64,000 nt of DNA from Bryopsis sp. KO-2023. Its lineage: Eukaryota; Chlorophyta; Ulvophyceae; Bryopsidales; Bryopsidaceae. Position 1 is the first letter of the stretch; every line of letters starts with the position of its first letter. Both the position numbers and the translations under genes were made by a program. Under the pieces are notes generated by a model. It did not search any database and was not told where the DNA came from. It saw only the letters and a list, made by a program, of their open reading frames with translations. The DNA is taken from positions 1,364,001-1,428,000 of the forward strand of contig BSYQ01000015.1 of assembly GCA_030272585.1 (NCBI GenBank), given 5' to 3'. Below are positions 35,472-46,572 of this stretch, piece after piece.

Positions 35472-38400
35472 ATGGCGTTGTACGCCTCGGCCAACAATTT
35501 CTTTTTGAGCGAGGACGAACTCGTGAACACGCCGTCTCGGAAGGCGGGAATAGATGAAGAAACCGAGTATCGGACGATATTGCGTGCTTGCGATTTCGTT
35601 GTGCATGGATTGGGTTTGCTGAGGTGTCCGCAGCAAGTGCTCTGCACAGCCCAGGTTTTCATTCATCGCTTTTTCTGCAAATGCAGCGTGGATGCCCACG
35701 AAACCAAGGTACTGGTGCAATCCCAAAACAATTTCTCCCCTTCCCCCATAAAAGAAAGAAAAGAAGAGTAAAAGTAAAAGTAAATAGACATGTAAAATAT
35801 GTAAACAGAAAAGCTTTTAAAGCAAAAACGCAAAATTAAGGGAAAAATGAAGGGGAAGAGCTTGAGATGCTCAACAAGAGGATATATATATATTTCTTCA
35901 TTCCACATTTTTTTTATTCGACCAATGCCCATTTGGATGTACATGGTTTTTTCCCCTATTTCTCCCAATTTTAATAAATAATTTTTGAAACTAATCCACC
36001 TCTGAAAACCATCTGAGGATGAAATCCGTTACTACTGGGAGTGATAAATAAACATACGCACAAACATAAAAAGGAAAACTGAAAGAAACCTGCCTAGGAT
36101 TTTCTTTTTCCATATGCTTTTTTGTTTCTTCAGATGGGAGAAATGTATTGATGCTGTTGTATGCTGTTCTTTTTTTTTTAGCATGTGGTGATGGCTGCTG
36201 CTTGGTTGGCGACCAAAATAGAGGAGGCCGGTGTGCGGTTGAAAGATTTGATTCCAGTGTTTCAAAGAGTGGATGCCAAAAGAGCAGGAAAAAAATCGCC
36301 CGCTTTGGACCCGACATCCGATGTGAGAGCGAAAAAAAAATGAACTGGGAAATTGTTATTTTTTTATTTTTTTTTAAATAAAGCACCACCAAAAAGAAAT
36401 GAGGACTGTGTGTTGTAGAGAGTGTTTTGGCATTGAAAATGAAGTTTGAAATGTTCGTTACTTTTTCATTTCAGTCTTGAAGAATAAAACTTTTAGGCTC
36501 AAGAAGGAAAGCCTTGATCCATCTTCCTTCTGTGTTGATGTTTGGCCTGCTGTGGTTTTGAATCAGGAAAAAAAACTCGTTTTAAATCGCAGGGTTAATA
36601 CCATTCCACGAGGATTCGTCAGTTTCGTATTGTTTGGGAGATGGTTACCTTTTAATCATATTTATGAAAAAAATGGAAAAAAATTACTGTGAAAACATTC
36701 ATTCAGGATATTTGGGCTTTTTGGGTTTTTTTTCTTTAGGGGTAAAAAGTCAAAACTCAACAGGAACAAGCAGAAAATCAACATATTGATTTTTTTTCAA
36801 TTCCTTTTGCGTTTTTCTTTTCGCAGGATTTTTTCAAGGTGAAACAAAAGCTGGTAATGGTGGAGAAAGAGGTGTTGAAAAGTTTCCGGTTTCTTTTGCA
36901 CACGGCACATCCTCACAGATTCCTTTTGACGTACCTTCACAAACTGGAATTGGAAAGTCTCATGCAGCTGGCCTGGAATATCGTAAACGACAGGTTGGAT
37001 ACTTCATTTTTTTTGCATTTCTTTTATTTTTCTACTTTTTTTTTGCTTTTTTTCTTCTTCTTTGTTTTCTTTCTTTTTGTGTTCGTGCCAGGATCTGGAC
37101 AGGTGTGGATCTTTCCTTTTATTTATTTGTTTTATTATTTTTCCTTCTATTTATGTAGGCAACTTTTTCGTTTCTTTTTAACCTTCTAAAAAAAAAATTG
37201 ATAAGGAAAAGACTTGGTGATTTTTGTGAAGAAAAATGTCGTGAAAAAGGACACTGAAATGTAACTTTTTCGATTTTTCTTTCGTTTTCCCTGCGGTTGT
37301 GTGGCATTATCACATCACATCGTCTTAAATTATCACAATAAAAAAAATCGAGATGGCATTCAGATCAAGATATTGATATGTGGTGAGATTTTTATTCTTT
37401 ACTGCCTGGTAGCAAATTTTGATTTTTCTTGCTGAAGTTTTGACAAGGAGCAAAAAACACACACATATATATTCAGGGTGTGCACCCCCCCCCAAAAAAA
37501 AAAAAAAAAATGTAAATAAATAAATAAATGTCACACTTTGTGTTCACACTTTCTCATTCTTGGCCTGTTTGCAATTTTCCAGCTTTCGGACACCACTCTG
37601 CGTTCGATTCAAGTGTGAGGTGATTGCATGCGGTGCAATCTTCATGGCTGCCAGAAAAACAAAGGTGAGTTTTCCTTTCCACATTTTTTTTTTTTCTGGG
37701 ATCATCAAGACGTGGATTTCACCCCCTCACCTCCCCCCCCCAAAAAAAACAATAAAACAATAAAAACAATAAAAACAAAAGGGAAAAAAACACACTTCAA
37801 AATATGAAAAGAAATTGGAAAAACCCCAAAGGCTGCGACATGAAGAGCACACAACGTATCGATCACCGGTTCCATTTCCATCCCTGTTCAAATACATATT
37901 TTACTTCAATTTTTAATTAATTAATTATTTTTTTGGGGTGGGGGGGTGATTGTCTCCACAGAAACCACTGCCAGCGAACCCTCCCTGGTACAAACTGTTT
38001 GGAGCATCAAAAAAAGAGCTGTACGAGGTCTGCAGGGTGATGCTCGATTTGTATTCTCGGCCTCCAGAGGATTTCTGCCCATCACCTCCTAAACCAGAAA
38101 CCCCGCTTCCAATGGAAGCTTCTCCCCACATCACCACCGGTGGCTGTGAGGAGGTGCTTTCGCTCCAGTCGCATTCCACGCACAACGAACCGGCCAAATC
38201 GAAGGATCAGGTGTGGATATATGATGGAAATTACCACTCAATCAATCGTCGAATCGCCCCTCCACATGTTTTCTCTTTTTCTTTTTTTTTTTTGGGGGGG
38301 GGGTGTTTAAAACCGGTACATGTCTCCATGCGCAACATAGCAACATCGACATGCATCATCGTTTTTGCATCGACAAAAACGAGGGTGAAAACGAAAACAT

Positions 38401-39098
38401 CGAAAAGATGCTTGTAAAAGTGTTTTGTTTTGTTTTTTCCTCCCTGGCATCCCACATTTTCTCGACAGGCAAGTTTTCAAACCCCCTTTGCACTCGGTTC
38501 TGTATCGATTTCAAAATTCTTTTTTCACCCCTCTTGGAAAAACAAATTTTTTTAAAATTCAAAAAAATGCAACAGATGGAAATCACTTCCGATGCGAACA
38601 AAATTCGCAGTCCCACCTCCGGACTGGAAGCACCCTCAGCCAACACCACTGGAAAAACCTCAAGAAACATAAACGAAAACCCGGGCAGCCAGAAGAAAGA
38701 TCAACCTTTTGCTGATTCCGGAACCCCTCCGCCCCCAGAAGCTTCCAGAAAACGGGATCGAAACTGGGGAAGCCACCGGGAATCCGATGCCCACATGGAG
38801 GAGCGTCGAACTGCCAAGAAGCATAAGAGGGATAGGGATAGGGGTGGCAGGGACAGGGAGAGGGAGAGGGATAGGAGGTCCAGTAGGTCGCCCAGCAGGG
38901 ATAGGGAGAGGAGGAGGGAAAAGTCCAGCAGAGAGCACAGGAGGTCGGCCCGACGAGGTATGAGAATTTGACTGGATTTTTTAGGCTTGTTGGTGTTTTA
39001 TTTCTGGTTTTATTTGTTTTTTTTAATGATATTTATTTGCTGGTTTGTTTATTTCAGAGGGAGGATTAAATTATGTGGACTTGGACTCCACATATTGA
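35472..39098 (+). CDS. Cyclin L (RS-domain cyclin, CDK11-type partner)
   Basis: Nuclear cyclin that pairs with CDK11/CDK12-type kinases and links transcription to pre-mRNA splicing. Exons 35472-35708, 36182-36322, 36827-36993, 37583-37664, 37962-38210, 38576-38957, 39058-39098; all GT-AG, in frame, 432 aa. Cyclin box 1 begins FLSEDELVNTPSRKAGIDEE, then LLRCPQQVLCTAQVFIHRFF and VVMAAAWLATKIEEAG. Cyclin box 2 has LQLAWNIVNDS-like wording (MQLAWNIVNDSFRTPL), CEVIACGAIFMAARKTK and PLPANPPWYKLFGASKKELYE. These match cyclin L rather than cyclin K or T. The C-terminus is an Arg/Ser/Glu-rich tract (RDRERERDRRSSRSPSRDRE), the RS domain of SR-type splicing cyclins. It ends in YVDLDSTY. Confidence 0.95.
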
Positions 39099-41547
39099 TT
39101 TTATATTATAATCTATAATAAATAAAATGAATTCTTTATTCAAAAACAAAAATAACAAAAATCCTTTGTTTTTTGTAGAAAAGATTTTGAGCGATGATTC
39201 ATTGTTTTGATTTTGATGTTTTTTTTCTTCAGATTCTGTCTATCGGAAACAGAAGAGTAGCAAGCACAGATGAAAATGTTAAAAATCTGAAAACCTCCTC
39301 CGGTCGACTTTTCAAAGAGCAATCATATGGAAAAGGATTGGCAGAGGACTTTTTTTTTTGGGGGGGGGGGGGGATGAAAAAAGTGAGTACCAGACGAATA
39401 TATAGTGAAAATAGAATGAAAAAAAAATACAGATCCTAGTAGGAAAAAGCGGTAGAGGATCATATGTTGGGAGATTTTTTATTTCGATCGAAACTAAATT
39501 GATAAGGAGAGGGACGGTGTTGTGGAGAAAGCAGTTTCTTTTTCTATTTCTTACCTAATTTTAAACTTTTCAAATTGGTTGTAAAAGAAGATGAGGTTTC
39601 TGTGGGTGCACATTGTTTTTCTTTTTTTTCAATCTGAAATGAAAATTCCATGTTGATGCGTGGTGCAGCGTTGTGGTCGTGTTATATCTCCTCTCCTATT
39701 TCCTATGCAAAGAGACCTCAATTCAATGTGTATGGTGCCTTTTTTTTCCCTTTTTTTTTGGGGGGGGGGGATGAGGGAGGTTTAGTCAGAAAAATCATGT
39801 GTTTTTTTTTCCTTTTTTTTCGAGGGGGGTTTAGTTAGAAAAATCATGTGTGGCACAATCCAGCATCGAACTGACAAAGGGCACCAAAAGCAGTGGCAAA
39901 GAACCTACCCAACATACCAAAATGGTCGACTGCCTCTTCTCGCTCGCCATATCGGACCTTCTGCACCAACACCAACAATCAGTCGATCTGCAGATGTTTT
40001 TGAACACTCTTTCCAAAATCTGCTGGGTTTTCCTCCCTCTTTTTCGTTTTTTTTTTAATTTTATCTTAATTCAAAAAGCTGTTGGATTCTCATGTTTTTT
40101 TACTTGCTATGATTTTTTTGCGAAAATCGTGCTGCTTTGATTAACCCCTATGGAAGGGGAGGTCTAGGCAAAAATTTAGAGATGGATTGGAGAATTGCCA
40201 TCCCAGAAAAAAACAAAAAACCAAGAAAAGAAAAAAAAAATGGTTCTGTGCCAAGCATCTTACATCATAAATCCATACACAGAAAATTTTTTGTCCAAAA
40301 GAAAAAACGTGCCATTTCAAACCAGAACAGGTAAAGAATGTGAAAAAAATAACTCATGCATCGTACCAGTGTTGCTCTCAGCACAGAAATAATAATGTTT
40401 TTCTAATCCCAATTTTTTTTCTATCACTTTTTCCTTTAAAACAAAAAAAAAACAGAAACTGTTTACTGGCAAGAAACTATTTCTCAACTTTCCTTCCAAC
40501 ACCGAAAAGAAAAGCAATAAAAACACCTTTTCCTTTTTCTTATCCCAACTTTTTTTTCTATCACTCATTCCTTTTTAGAAAAAAAAAAGAAACACTACTA
40601 TAATATCGACAGGCAAGGCTATCCTCGACGTCGATCGACTCCAAAAAAAACTAAATGTCAAAAAAAAAATCCTATATTTTGTTCACTCCATTTATTCATC
40701 CATCCCAATTGATTCCCATGCATTTTAGCTCTCAAAAAGAAAAAAAGACTTATAAAAAACTTTAAAAAAACTTTAGAAAAACTTTAGAAAAACTTTTTTT
40801 TTTCTCTCACTCTCTCTCTTACACCAGCAGGTCACTCTCCCCACGGCGAAAACACTAAACTACATCATTTTGTGAAAACTAACCTCAATCATTCGAAAAT
40901 TTTTACTACTACTATGCACCCCTCCCTCAATACTACAGCTGTCATTTCGACTTCAGTTTCCACCACCCTACCATACTTCGAATAGTTTTTTACGAACTAA
41001 AAACATGTGGATTTAAAAACGACGGCCGAAAATCTAAAAGGATGCTATCGTATAGCTATAAAAATGACAAAACCCACTTTGAACTAGGCATGAGCTAGAC
41101 ATCTTTATTTTCTCATGCCGACTAGACCCACAAACCTTTTTCCTTTGAAGAATCTATGAATCTACGCCATGCATGGCATCTATCTATGGCATCTATATGA
41201 AATCTACATTTTCTATGTAGTCTATGTTTTCTATGCAATCTATAATTTCTTATTTCTCAATGACTAAAAGCTACGCCGCCTCCATCAACAACTTAAAAAA
41301 CTTTAGAAAAGAGAAAAAAAAATCCTTTCGTAGTCTACACTCTCTTCCCCATACCTCGTCAAGAATATGTGGTTTTCTTCACCTCAGGATTTTCGGTGGT
41401 GACGTACCTCGAAAGGTAATTTTCTGCTGGCGTTTTGTGGATGGAAAAGAATATGAACGGTTATGCTTTGTTCAGGTTTGGTCGTCACGGAGGGAATGCA
41501 GCGCAAATCCTCCGTTCGTCAACGGCAGCGCCAGGTCTCGCAACCAC
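39099..41547. other. Convergent spacer, AT-rich, with one protein-like open stretch
   Basis: 2.4 kb between the 3' ends of cyclin L and the ammonium transporter. It holds T-then-G junctions at 39350-39373 and 39751-39770, and a short duplication of GTTAGAAAAATCATGTG-like sequence at about 39782 and 39832. At 39850-40026 the plus strand reads a protein-like stretch (SSIELTKGTKSSGKE, then VDCLFSLAISDLLHQHQQ) without an ATG or clear splice sites; it may be a stray exon. CTAT-rich repeats occur at 41150-41235. Confidence 0.45.
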
Positions 41548-44500
41548 CTATGTATTGTTCTCGACGTAGAACCCGCCATGTCGCGACACGGCGCAAATGT
41601 CCAGGCCCTGCACCTCATCGTCAAAGTTGACTCGAAGCCAGCCATAGCGACGCAGGACAAAGAATAACAAGCCGTTGCACACTATTGTCCATGTACATAT
41701 CGCCAGAACGCCCAAACACTGGAGCCCAAGTTGGGTGAAACCGCTGCCATAAAGCACGCCGTGTCCTTCGCTCCCTGTCGGCAGTAGTTTGATAACAAAA
41801 ACACGGTGATCAGTGCCAGATTCATTTTGGATCCAGGAGCACTTCCTGTCCGAATGTCCGCCGTAATAGCACCAACTTCTTGGACTCGGACAGTTTTGGG
41901 GTCTTTTGTTCTGCTTACCACCTTTTCGGTTTCTTCTTGCAACTGGTTATGTTTTCGTGTGAATGCATTCTCAACTACCAACAAGTTTGCATCCAAACAC
42001 AGAGGTAATATACTTGTTCAACCAGAGTCGGCAAACGAAGGCACTAACTTGAACATCGTATGGCAGGAGTGCAGTTATTCTTGCTTATAGATCAGGGAAA
42101 ACATCGGCCGAAACGCTGGTTGACGACCACTGGATCTGTTGACTATTGAGTTTCTGTCACCTACTGTTGTAAGCCGCAAGCACATTCTCTTCGGTCGCAA
42201 GGAAACCAACGGCGATGACGCCCCACACGCCGCAGAAAAAGTGTATCGGTGCAGCGTTGAGTGGATCGTCGATTTTCAAAACCTTGAGAGCCTTCGATGT
42301 TCCACAAAAGATCAAGCCGCCGAGAACACCAATAATGAAAGCGCCATACGGCTCAACCACAGCGCACCCTGCCGTGATCGCAACCAGTCCTGATAGAATT
42401 CCTGCAGAAATAATGCAGGTTGTACCGAAGTGTCAGAACGACTGGAAAGCAACCAAGAACACCACAGGTTTCTTTTTTTGTCGTTTCTGTTCGTGATCTG
42501 TGTACGTCTCCAGATCAACGCTCCAAAAGAAAGTTGTGGATCTTGCGCGACGACTGGATCAAAACTTTGTAAATATATCAGCTTCATGAGCGGCTCCGAG
42601 AAATCTATACCGTCAAGCGCAGGGCGAACATCAGCTGGCGTTCCTCCCAGGACATGAACGAGGAGGACCGTGACACCTCCCGTCGCAGCTGATATTGTGG
42701 TGCTTACGGAAGTCCTCGCCGCGAGGTCCATGCAGGATACTACACAGTGAGTTGAGCCTGCGTTGAACGCGTACCAGCCAAACCATAAAATAAATACTCC
42801 CACGGTCACGAGCGTTGGGGAAGAACCTGGCATTTCTGCCACCTTTCCATCCTGCAAGAGCGCAAAAAACACGCACGTTCACCGCACAACCAAGGTATAT
42901 CGGAGAAGAACACAATCGCCACTTGCGGCAAGACAAGTTCAATTGCCACGGCTTGGAAGCCGTCGGGTTCTGCGACTTGCTCTGGCAGCCACGACCCAGA
43001 AGTCAGAACTTGCAAGTTCTGACAACAATTGTTGATTTCTAAAAATATGTTATAAAATAGTTTTTGTTATTTTCCCAAAAAAAAACGGTTGAATTCTGCC
43101 AGGTTCCACACACTTTCCTCGAAAATTGGTGATGGAGCGGAAGAGAGTATTTTGGCCTGGAACTGGGGGGGCTGAGGTTAAGTTTGACTTGAGAAAGACG
43201 CTTCTACGCTGATTCAGCTCATTGCTCAAACTAGTGAGGCCAAAATCAATTATGATGGACACCGATACTGAACTTTCGGTTGACTTGTTTGGCCAGCCCT
43301 TTTCGAGTATGGGTGCCAGAAAAATCATACACGCAAACAGACCAGATTCCTCACCTTGAATCGTCCAACTCGTGGTCCCAATATGAAAGCACCCACTAAT
43401 GCCGCCCCTCCCCCCGTAATGTGAACCACTCCCGACCCTGCAAAGTCCATCACCCCCATGCCACCAACCATCGATCGGACTCCTCCATCCTCATCAACAC
43501 GAAAAGGAGAGAGCCAGCCTTCCTTCGACCACACCCAGTGTGCAACGATGGGATAAACCAAACCTGTCATGAAAATGGTGTAGACGACGTATGCCCTGAA
43601 AAGGCACCGTTCAGCCACGGCTCCAGAGACGATGGTTGCAGCAGTCGCTGCAAAGGTCCATGAGAGCAGCCAATCTGAGCTGAGAGTGGTCTGGTCCTTC
43701 ACATTGCCGCCTGTGGTGCTTGCGAAGAAATTCTGACACGACGTTGGGAAAATCATTTCAGTGAAGGTTGGACCAGGTCGTTGATCCCAGGAGAAGCAAG
43801 GCATTCAACATTTACTATCTGCAGTCTGATCAAACACATTTTGTTGTAGAATGGCCGGTGCCAGCCAATTTCCAGGAAATCGCTGATCGTTCCCCTGAGT
43901 GTGTCACATCCAATAAAAAAAAAAGAAGATGAAATCAGTCGTCAAATCGCGAGAATCGTGAGGGTACTGCGATTTTGACGGCCGGCATCGTCCTGCCAGT
44001 CCGACGGTTATGGGGACACGTCCTAAAAATAGATGCAAGCAGGTTCTGATTTCGTGTGACCAGTTTACTCACCGTCGTTCCAATGAACGGGCTGGACAGG
44101 GTGCCGCCCCCGCCGAAAGCGAAGCTGTGTCCCACCGACCACCATAGCAAAGCTCCAAGACAAGCGTCCAACGTGTTCTGCGACAAACCAACCATCACGT
44201 TGCCTCAACATTTTTTTTCTGTTTCCTTATCCATGGAAAATACAGATCTGAGATCATCCTGACACTTTGCGAACGAGGCCGGCTCCATACCGAACGTCTA
44301 CGAACAAAGTAAACCGCTGACCTTCAACAAAATATGCCTGGCGTTTCTTTCGTGAACGCTCCCAGTCTCGACGAGCGCGAAGCCACACTGCACACAGACA
44401 ATATCCTTTCTTTAGACATCCCCCTTCGACATATTCACATCAGAGTGCAGTAGGCCTCCTGAACTCTCCCCAATACCTGCATTATGAACACGGAAAACGC

Positions 44501-44620
44501 TGCGAGGAGCATCCATAGCGTGTCCAAATCATCTTGTGTCCCCTCAGGAATCCACTCCGTACTCCCTCGGCGACCGAGCACCTCTCTCAGAACAGCCAGC
44601 TCGGACTCAGAGAGGTCCAT
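41548..44620 (-). CDS. Ammonium transporter, AMT/MEP/Rh family
   Basis: Plasma-membrane (or plastid-envelope) ammonium channel-transporter with eleven expected membrane helices. Exons on the minus strand: 44620-44477, 44387-44322, 44177-44073, 43894-43838 (tentative, fits phase and donor/acceptor), 43732-43355, 42851-42611, 42401-42165, 41774-41548; 484 aa in one frame. Family signatures: [77 protein letters not shown] (with the pore-region Asp-Phe-Ala-Gly-Ser), [47 protein letters not shown] (second pore His) and [12 protein letters not shown]. The cytoplasmic tail has the [10 protein letters not shown] motif that in AMTs regulates gating. The extracellular loop between exons 3 and 5 is the least certain part. 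Confidence 0.93.
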
Positions 44621-45394
44621 CCTTGGGATAGTTTTTCCGCAGGCGACGTGGTGTCGTAGGCGTCTTGCAACGCTTTTCTGGGGAACAGCCGCTGACTGGA
44701 ATAATGACTACCGCGGCTGCTGTGGCTGGGCCAAGTCGAGAAGAGGGACAACTCTGTAATTAGCTTGGTTCGTACAGAGGAGAGGGTCTCAGACTGAAAA
44801 CGCCTTTGGTATGAGGTCCCCCTCCCAGCAAGATGCTCAGAGAGGGGCCTCACGCGGATGGTGCAAGATTTGGTTGGTGTGGAAAAGTGAATCGCAGACA
44901 CGAGTGAATCTGGACAAATTTCTATTTGTAGGTTTGTTTCTTACACTAAATCGCCTCGTCGATCCCAGACGAGCTTTGCTAAGCTGTTTGTATGCAGTAA
45001 GATACGAGTAAGAAGTAAACCTACAAATAGAAACATTGCCCCTTATGGGTTGAGGCGCGGCGGCAAGGCAGGTAGATTAGAAGCCCTCACAGCACCCCTC
45101 TTTTGCTTACAGCAAAATCGGGGTTTGGTCGATGCATTTGTGCGCCAGCTCCACAAGACAAAGCATCCCACAAGCTTGTGAACGCCTCAAGGCCAGAGAG
45201 TTTTTTGCTCGATATTTTTGTCAGACACCGACGCTGCTGAAGTTTGCCGAACACGCTCCGAATTTATCCGAATTCGCACTGTTCCCCTACTAGGTCCCTG
45301 TGGTGGTGCGATTTCCCGATCTTAAGATCGCCAAGCTTGGTGTTCACGATTGGGAGAAAGGGTGGTATTTAGGACACACAAAAAAACACTGCCC
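44621..45394. other. Spacer upstream of the AMT gene
   Basis: The promoter side of the ammonium transporter. There is no gene; the one clear structure is the long inverted repeat at 44919-45033, listed separately. Confidence 0.45.
44919..45033. repeat. 26-bp inverted repeat, foldback of 115 bp
   Basis: TTTCTATTTGTAGGTTTGTT... (44919-44944) is repeated in reverse complement at 45008-45033 with one mismatch. The 63-bp loop holds a smaller dyad (CTCGTC...GACGAG). No TA duplication is obvious. It could be a tiny MITE or a structured transcript. Confidence 0.6.
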
Positions 45395-45490
45395 AAAGCG
45401 TTCCTCTTACCTCGGTGTTGTGTTTTGTGGCTGAATCAGCATTCATAATTATATTTTCGGATTTCGGGCTTCTTCCTCGATGGCAAAGTT

Positions 45491-45656
45491 ATTTACGGTT
45501 CCGCAGGAAGCGCGGTTCCTTTTGCGGAGTTTTAGGGTGGGACGATTGAAAGGACTGATTGCTGAGGTGGCCTGTAGGGGTATCTTTTGGAGTTTTGGAT
45601 CTCAGTAGTTTGGGTTCTTAAGCTCACTCAGTTGGTCTTTCTTTACTCGGTTTTTC
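45491..45656 (+). repeat. Split direct repeat A1
   Basis: Left terminal 166-bp repeat, ATTTACGGTTCCGCAGGAAG... to CTCGGTTTTTC, identical by eye to A2 at 49708-49873. Confidence 0.9.
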
Positions 45657-45759
45657 TGCTTTATCTTTACCCTCACGGGCACCTGAAGTGCACCGTTTCG
45701 AACCATCCCTGGCTCAGCCAGCGTGGGGCTTGTCCCTGTATTGTTAAGTCCTTTGTTTG

Positions 45760-46572
45760 ATGCCGACTGTCGAGGAAAAGATTGCTGCGTTACAAGCACA
45801 GCTGGATTTGTTGAGAGCGTCAGGAGAGCAGAGTTCCCCACAGTCTCGTTTGGACGGGATTCTGAAGAAATTTGCTGGGTCGGCGGAGATCGCTGAGAGT
45901 TTGGAGGAGCTGTGTCTTGCTCCAGGCAGTGACCCGCCACGGGCGGCGCTAAATCCAGTAGAGGTACCAGCAGCGGCCATCTTTGGCCATTATTTCGACG
46001 TGTTGGACACAGCAGCGGGTGCTCGCGTGGGTGCTGCTCTTGGTGTGCGTTCTGGGTTCTTTGCTGAGTTTAGTTCGTGGGCGCCTGTCGTGGCGTTTGC
46101 TTTTGATTGGTTTGTCCTTTTTGCTCAATTTGCGGCGCACTCGGATCAAGGGACTGCAGTGAAGAAGGCTTTGGAACCTTTTGTTTCTTCGTTTGCGCCA
46201 ATTTTGGAGTTGGCAGCCAATACGTTGGAAGTACACCGTTTGCACGCAGCACACGTGAACACGCCTTTGTCGGAGGCTTTTCGGGCGGTGTCCACGTCGG
46301 TAAAATTAGCAGCGTCGTCAGGGCGTTTTGTCGGAGACACTGCGCAGGCTACGTTGAAGTCCCTGAGGGACCAACAGCAGAAGGCAGTTTTTAAAAGGCA
46401 AGCAGAGGGCTCGTCGCGGAGCGGCGGGTTCAGAGGAGATTCCTCAGGAGGTTTTTCTGGCGGTCGTTTTGGTGGTCGTCAGTTTTCGCAGCGAGGCAGA
46501 GGTCGAGCGAACCCCAACCTTCAGCCTTTGGGTAATAGAGGTGGAGCTCATGGGCAGAACCAAGGCTTCTAG
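45760..46572 (+). CDS. Retrotransposon ORF1, Gag-like nucleic-acid-binding protein
   Basis: 270 aa from the ATG at 45760. The N-terminal part is an Ala/Leu-rich helical region with a short coiled-coil start (MPTVEEKIAALQAQLDLLRA). The middle is hydrophobic-helical. The C-terminal 55 residues are an RGG/GGF-rich box (SGGFRGDSSGGFSGGRFGGR, then QRGRGR), typical of RNA binding. There is no CCHC zinc knuckle. Its end overlaps the ATG of the recombinase frame by 23 bp. Confidence 0.8.
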   Translation: MPTVEEKIAALQAQLDLLRASGEQSSPQSRLDGILKKFAGSAEIAESLEELCLAPGSDPPRAALNPVEVPAAAIFGHYFDVLDTAAGARVGAALGVRSGFFAEFSSWAPVVAFAFDWFVLFAQFAAHSDQGTAVKKALEPFVSSFAPILELAANTLEVHRLHAAHVNTPLSEAFRAVSTSVKLAASSGRFVGDTAQATLKSLRDQQQKAVFKRQAEGSSRSGGFRGDSSGGFSGGRFGGRQFSQRGRGRANPNLQPLGNRGGAHGQNQGF

